Below are positions 60,265 through 64,000 of a stretch of 64,000 bases of DNA, in pieces (position 1 is the stretch's first letter; each line of letters starts with the position of its first letter). Source of the DNA: Haematococcus lacustris. Taxonomy: Eukaryota > Chlorophyta > Chlorophyceae > Chlamydomonadales > Haematococcaceae. The DNA lies in contig JASKMD010000008.1 of NCBI GenBank assembly GCA_030144725.1, positions 18,876,676 to 18,940,675 on the forward strand. Direction: 5' to 3'. The notes under the pieces were generated by a model that saw only the letters and a list, made by a program, of their open reading frames with translations, was not told the origin of the DNA and made no database searches. Both the position numbers and the translations under genes were made by a program.

Positions 60265-60837
60265 GTAATGATGATGGTGATGATAATGGTGATGCCGATG
60301 TGCGGGTGGGTGAGGGCCCAGTTGCCCCTTAGCCCACTTGTGGTGCTGCCATTTGTGCCTTACACCAATAAAAGTAGGTGAATGGTTAGGGCGACCTGCA
60401 AAGACTGCGATGTAACAACTGACGATATCTGCATCCTGCCGTACGTATTTGGATCTCGCCCCTGTCTGCTAAGGTGGAACACAGGAGCTGGTGGGCAAGC
60501 CCCTGATGCCACCAGCATACAGCCACATACAGGTGGGCAAAGGACTTTCAGCTGGCCAACCGTCCCCCATGGCAAGCCAAACCCTAGAGACCTTGTGACA
60601 GCCGAGAACCCCAACACAGGAACCTGCTCGTGTGAAGGCCTGAACCCCAACACTAAAATCCTGTGCGCCACATGATGGTGATGGCAAGTGCCTGTGACCT
60701 TTAAATAACCCTACCCTAACCTTTGAATCTTGTGAACCCCTGACTCTTAAACCTGCAGGTGTGTGGCTTTCTTGTGTGTGGCCAAACCTTGTAACCATTG
60801 CAAAACCCTGACCCTACAACCTGCAGGTGTGTGGCTT
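60265..60837. other. Putative intergenic region between EML and PLAT genes
   Basis: About 570 bp with no exon that fits the phases on the minus strand. Contains direct repeats around CCTGCAGGTGTGTGGCTTTC (near 60755 and 60825). If the two genes are separate, the PLAT promoter lies here; no core motif is recognisable. Confidence 0.4.
60360..60364 (-). terminator. Candidate polyadenylation signal of the EML gene
   Basis: TGTAA on the minus strand, 474 nt after the EML stop at 60838 and ~95 nt before the proposed PLAT start. It supports two separate genes but is only a five-base motif. Confidence 0.35.
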
Positions 60838-63665
60838 TCAGGTATCCCGCCAAGCGTCATGGCAAGCAGTGCCAGGCCCTCCCACCTGTGGCTTGTCCAC
60901 CACCACGTCATCTGTTGCACTGGCCAGCAGCCGCCACTGCATGGCTGCGCGGTCCTTGCCGCCTACTGACACCACCCAGCGGTTGTGCGGGGCCACCCGC
61001 ACCGCCATGACGTGCGAGCAGTGGCCCAGGTAGGCCCTGTGCACACAGCCCGGGCAATATCGAGGCGCAGGAGGGTGGATAGAACTGCAGCCAGCTCTTC
61101 GCTTTGCGCTTCACTGTCGTGTCCGGGGAGGTGCTTGCTCTGGGTGCTTGCTTTGGGTGCGTCTAGCATTGTCAGCCACGGTGTCTTGTAGGGTTTGCAG
61201 TTTTGTCTTAATCTGCAGTGTGAGACCCCTCTTGCTGTGGGTACCGCTCTTCACTGTTGTGTTTGGTGTAGTGCTCGCTCCATCGCTAGGAGTCTGCCAC
61301 TGGCTTTATAAACACCTCAGCAACATGGCAACGAGATGATGCTGATGGCGGTGATGACGGTGACGATGGCGGTGATGACGATGACGATGGCCACAAGCTG
61401 ACGATGGTGATGATGAGAATGGTGGTGCTGTGTGCTGTGTGCCAGGCACCTGACCTGTGCGGCGCATCCTCAATGACGCAGGGGAAGGCGAACAGACGCA
61501 CGCGCCCATCATCACTGGCACTAACCACATAGTCCCCTTCCACTCCAGCCAGCACATCCTCCGCCACAAACTGAGGGTTGGAATGTGTGCTGGGGAGGCG
61601 CATGCAGCATAGGGCACGGGGGTGAGGTTGAGGGGTGAGGGTGGGGTGGGGTGGGGTGGGGTGGGGTGGGGTGGGGTGGGGTGGGGTGGGGTGGGGTGGG
61701 GTGGGGTGGGGTGGGGTGGGGTGGGGTGGGGTGGGGTGGGGTGGGGTGGGGTGGGGTGGGGTGGGGTGGGGTGGGGTGGGGTGGGGTGGGGTGGGGTGGG
61801 GTGGGGTGGGGTGGGGTGAGGTGGCTGATTGCAGCAGCCTCGACCCCCACCCTGGGGTCTCACCGGTGCACACTGTTGATGTCAGTCCCATCGGAGTAGT
61901 CCTGCCAGATGCCCATGACAGGGAAGCCCAGCACACAGGTCCAGCCGTCCCACTGCGTGTCACGCTGGTTCTGGCGCACCTGTACTCACCCTCACACCAC
62001 ACACACACCACCTCACACCACTCACACCTCACTGCACACACCAGGTGAGGTGCCAGGCCTGCACCATCCCCAGCCCCAGCCTGCATTCTTTGCTGCTTGG
62101 AGGATGCGCTCCCAAATGACCAGCCTGAACCACGCCTGGCTATCTGTGTCTTGGGAAGGTAAGTTGGTCGGGAGATGTGTGCTTGCTCTTGTCCCGGCCC
62201 AACCCCAACCCAGCCTGCTGCTTAACCCTGTAGACCCCTTTGCCGCACCCTTCAGCTGAGCCTGCACCAGTCTTCAGGGCTAGGGAGCTGGGTTCTACCC
62301 CAGACCCCCCTCGCCCCACCCTGCTCCACTCTGCCCCAGCCTCCTGCCCTGCACTGTGCTGCAAAGTTTAGCCATGCATATGCCATGTGTACGCCATGTG
62401 CATGGGAACTCCACACTGACAAAAACACCGCTTTGTAGAGGTCCACACTTAGTGTTCCACCGCAATGAAGGCTCTAGGTCGAGCGCCAAGGGACAAGGTG
62501 CTGCTTGTCACTATAACCCAAACCCCTGACTGCTGGGCTGAGTAGTAGGCTGGTCAGCTGTTCTTGCGATGAGCAGCTGCCGCAGGCATTCTAGTGCACA
62601 CCTGCTTGCCCGTGTCAGCCTCAAAGTACAGCAGCTCATAGGCGCCGCATGTTGACTGCAGGATGCGGCTGTCCAGGGACCAGTCGATGTGGGTGATGTA
62701 GGAGGAGTGGCCATGGCAGCGCGCCACGCGAGCATACCTGTGCAGCACACACAGCCCACCCCAAGAGTGGGCTTGGACCGGCAGGGGTGACTGCTGACAT
62801 GTACACTTCGCAAGCACCACTAATTACGTGCATGTACACGAGTGACACAGACGAGGGCACGCCGGGGCCCTGCCCGATGCAAACCACACGACAAAATCAC
62901 AGCGTGGTGATTTGCTGTGATTAGCAATGTTATTGTGTCTGTATTTGTTTATTATAACTGTGTGATTGGTGGTTAGCCAGTGCAAGGGAGGGTCTAGGGA
63001 GGTGGGATGGCAGGGAGGGTAGGGCTGGGAGGGAGCAGGCAGGAATGACAGGGAGGAGTCTGGGGAGGTGGGATGGCAGGGCGGGGGAGGTAAGGCTGGA
63101 GATTTACGGGGTGCTGGGAAGGAAGAAAGAAGGACTTCGCCATTGCCAGCGTAAAGGGAGGAGGAGGATAGCATCAGGTGTGACCCCTGGCAAGCCTCAC
63201 TCAACAGGGTGCAGGGAGTCGTACAGGGGTGGGGTGGAGTAAGGGTGGGTTGGGGTGGGAGATGAGGGCAAGGGTGTGATGCTCTACTCAGGGGAAATGA
63301 ATTAGTCACGCAAACGAAAACAGTACACTGTGCGCGTCTTGAGTGGTGTCCTGTTGTAGCCGTAGCTGGGTGATGCGCCAGCCAAGCAAGCATGGACAAG
63401 AGCGTGCATCTCCCGTGGTGTTAAACAGCGTCCTCTACAGCCCTTCCAGCCCAGTGCTCTCATCTCTTGCCTGGCAGTAGCGCAGCATCACACGTCCCGC
63501 CCGTACGCCATGCCAGCCAACTCACCCACGCGTGGTGTCGTAGATGTCTATGTGGTTGTCATGCGATCCTGCCGCCAGCCTGGAGCAGTCAGGGGAGTAG
63601 CGCAGCACCTCCACACTCTCCTTGGCAAAGTGCATCTCGGCGTGCTTCTGAGCCAGGGCATCCAC
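60838..63665 (-). CDS. EML/EMAP-like WD40 microtubule-associated protein, C-terminal part (partial)
   Basis: Five phase-compatible exons, 63526-63665, 62602-62737, 61864-61979, 61455-61589 and 60838-61036, encode the last ~241 residues; the rest lies beyond the right edge. Diagnostic EML sequence: VEVLRYSPDCSRLAAGSHDN with HIDIYDTTRGYARVARCHGH; SSYITHIDWSLDSRILQST; GWTCVLGFPVMGIWQDYSDG; TDINSVHR; DDGRVRLFAFPC; GHCSHVMAVRVAPHNRWVVS with VGGKDRAAMQW closing the final blade. EML proteins carry a tandem WD40 (TAPE) domain that binds tubulin. The protein ends with a short tail after QWRLL if read to TGA at 60838; alternatively a donor after 60880 (CCACAG/GTGGGA) could splice onward. Same strand as, and directly upstream of, the PLAT gene. 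Confidence 0.88.
61640..61818. repeat. GGGGT pentanucleotide array (~36 copies)
   Basis: In the EML intron between exons 61864-61979 and 61455-61589, starting ~45 nt after the donor. The plus strand is G-rich and is the transcription template. Confidence 0.97.
62371..62503 (+). mobile_element. Fanzor-family 3'-end fragment (copy F7)
   Basis: About 130 bp of the family 3' tail (GCCATGTGCATGGGAACTCC through AAGGTGCTG), with a small insertion before the terminus. No 5' part is present. It lies in the EML intron between 62602 and 61979, antisense to the gene, so the family is not confined to the PLAT gene. Confidence 0.7.
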
Positions 63666-63776
63666 CTGGGGCAGGAAAGATGTGAGAAGCCGAGATGTCA
63701 GGGCAGGCGCCAAAGGAGAAAGGGATGCGGAGCTGCAGTGATGGAGAGTGGTGCGTGGAGATAATGGAGGATGAGG

Positions 63777-64000
63777 GTGGGTAGGTGGGTGGGTGGGTGG
63801 GTGGGTGGGTGGGTGGGTGGGTGGGTGGGTGGGTGGGTGGGTGGGTGGGTGGGTGGGTGGGTGGGTGGGTGGGTGGGTGGGTGGGTGGGTGGGTGGGTGG
63901 GTGGGTGGGTGGGTGGGTGGGTGGGTGGGTGGGTGGGTGGGTGGGTGGGTGGGTGGGTGGGTGGGTGGGTGGGTGGGTGGGTGGGTGGGTGGGTGGGTGG
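63777..64000. repeat. GGGT tetranucleotide array, running off the right edge
   Basis: More than 55 perfect GGGT units in the EML intron upstream of exon 63526-63665; the true length is unknown because the window ends inside it. Confidence 0.97.

Noticed and set aside
60382..60675. 97-codon plus-strand frame with several Cys and Asn-Pro-Asn motifs
   Set aside because: No recognised domain or splice context, and it lies between two minus-strand genes; could be an element relic but cannot be supported.

Overview
The window looks like nuclear DNA of a volvocalean green alga, with Haematococcus (H. lacustris/pluvialis) the best guess. The reasons are GC-rich sequence, many short exons with GTGAG-type donors, TGTAA polyadenylation signals, very long G-rich microsatellites inside introns, and copies of a Fanzor/TnpB-like element whose C-terminal sequence I associate with that genus. 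The species is inferred and was not searched. Genes were assembled by hand from splice sites and reading phase; no prediction tool or RNA evidence was used.

Layout. (1) 1-323 and 5724-5909, minus strand: two copies of a lysine-rich N-terminus of unknown function, probably mobile-element derived. (2) 1313-4657, minus: an 8-exon metaxin gene (mitochondrial outer-membrane protein import/sorting) with an acidic tail; a 0.5 kb TGGGC array lies upstream of it. (3) 6041-6547, minus: an unrecognised basic Cys/His-rich fragment. (4) 7297-11075, plus: a multi-exon EF-hand protein. (5) 11393-60264, minus: one giant gene of about 90 exons, encoding about 3,000 residues with 20 tandem PLAT/LH2 domains, similar in architecture to animal LOXHD1, and ending in a degenerate WW-like domain. 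It is convergent with the EF-hand gene; the two stop codons are 317 bp apart. (6) 60838-63665 and beyond the right edge, minus: the C-terminal WD40 part of an EML/EMAP-type microtubule-binding protein, directly upstream of the PLAT gene and on the same strand.

The introns of (5) and (6) hold most of the unusual DNA. They contain at least nine pieces of one Fanzor-like element family, from a 1.8 kb decayed copy with most of the nuclease core down to 45-180 bp end-to-end deletion derivatives, all antisense to the host gene. Two carry a duplicated PLAT-exon fragment at their left edge. They also contain two GGCA tetranucleotide arrays (1.1 kb and 0.5 kb), a 1.6 kb minisatellite of 27-bp units with higher-order organisation, and several GGGT, GGGGT and GGGGAG arrays, most with the G-rich strand as the transcription template.

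Functionally the window puts two putative cytoskeleton or membrane-scaffold genes (EML and a 20-PLAT protein) head to tail. Animal LOXHD1 acts in hair-cell stereocilia and EML proteins bind microtubules, so a ciliary or cortical role is a reasonable hypothesis, but nothing in the sequence proves it.
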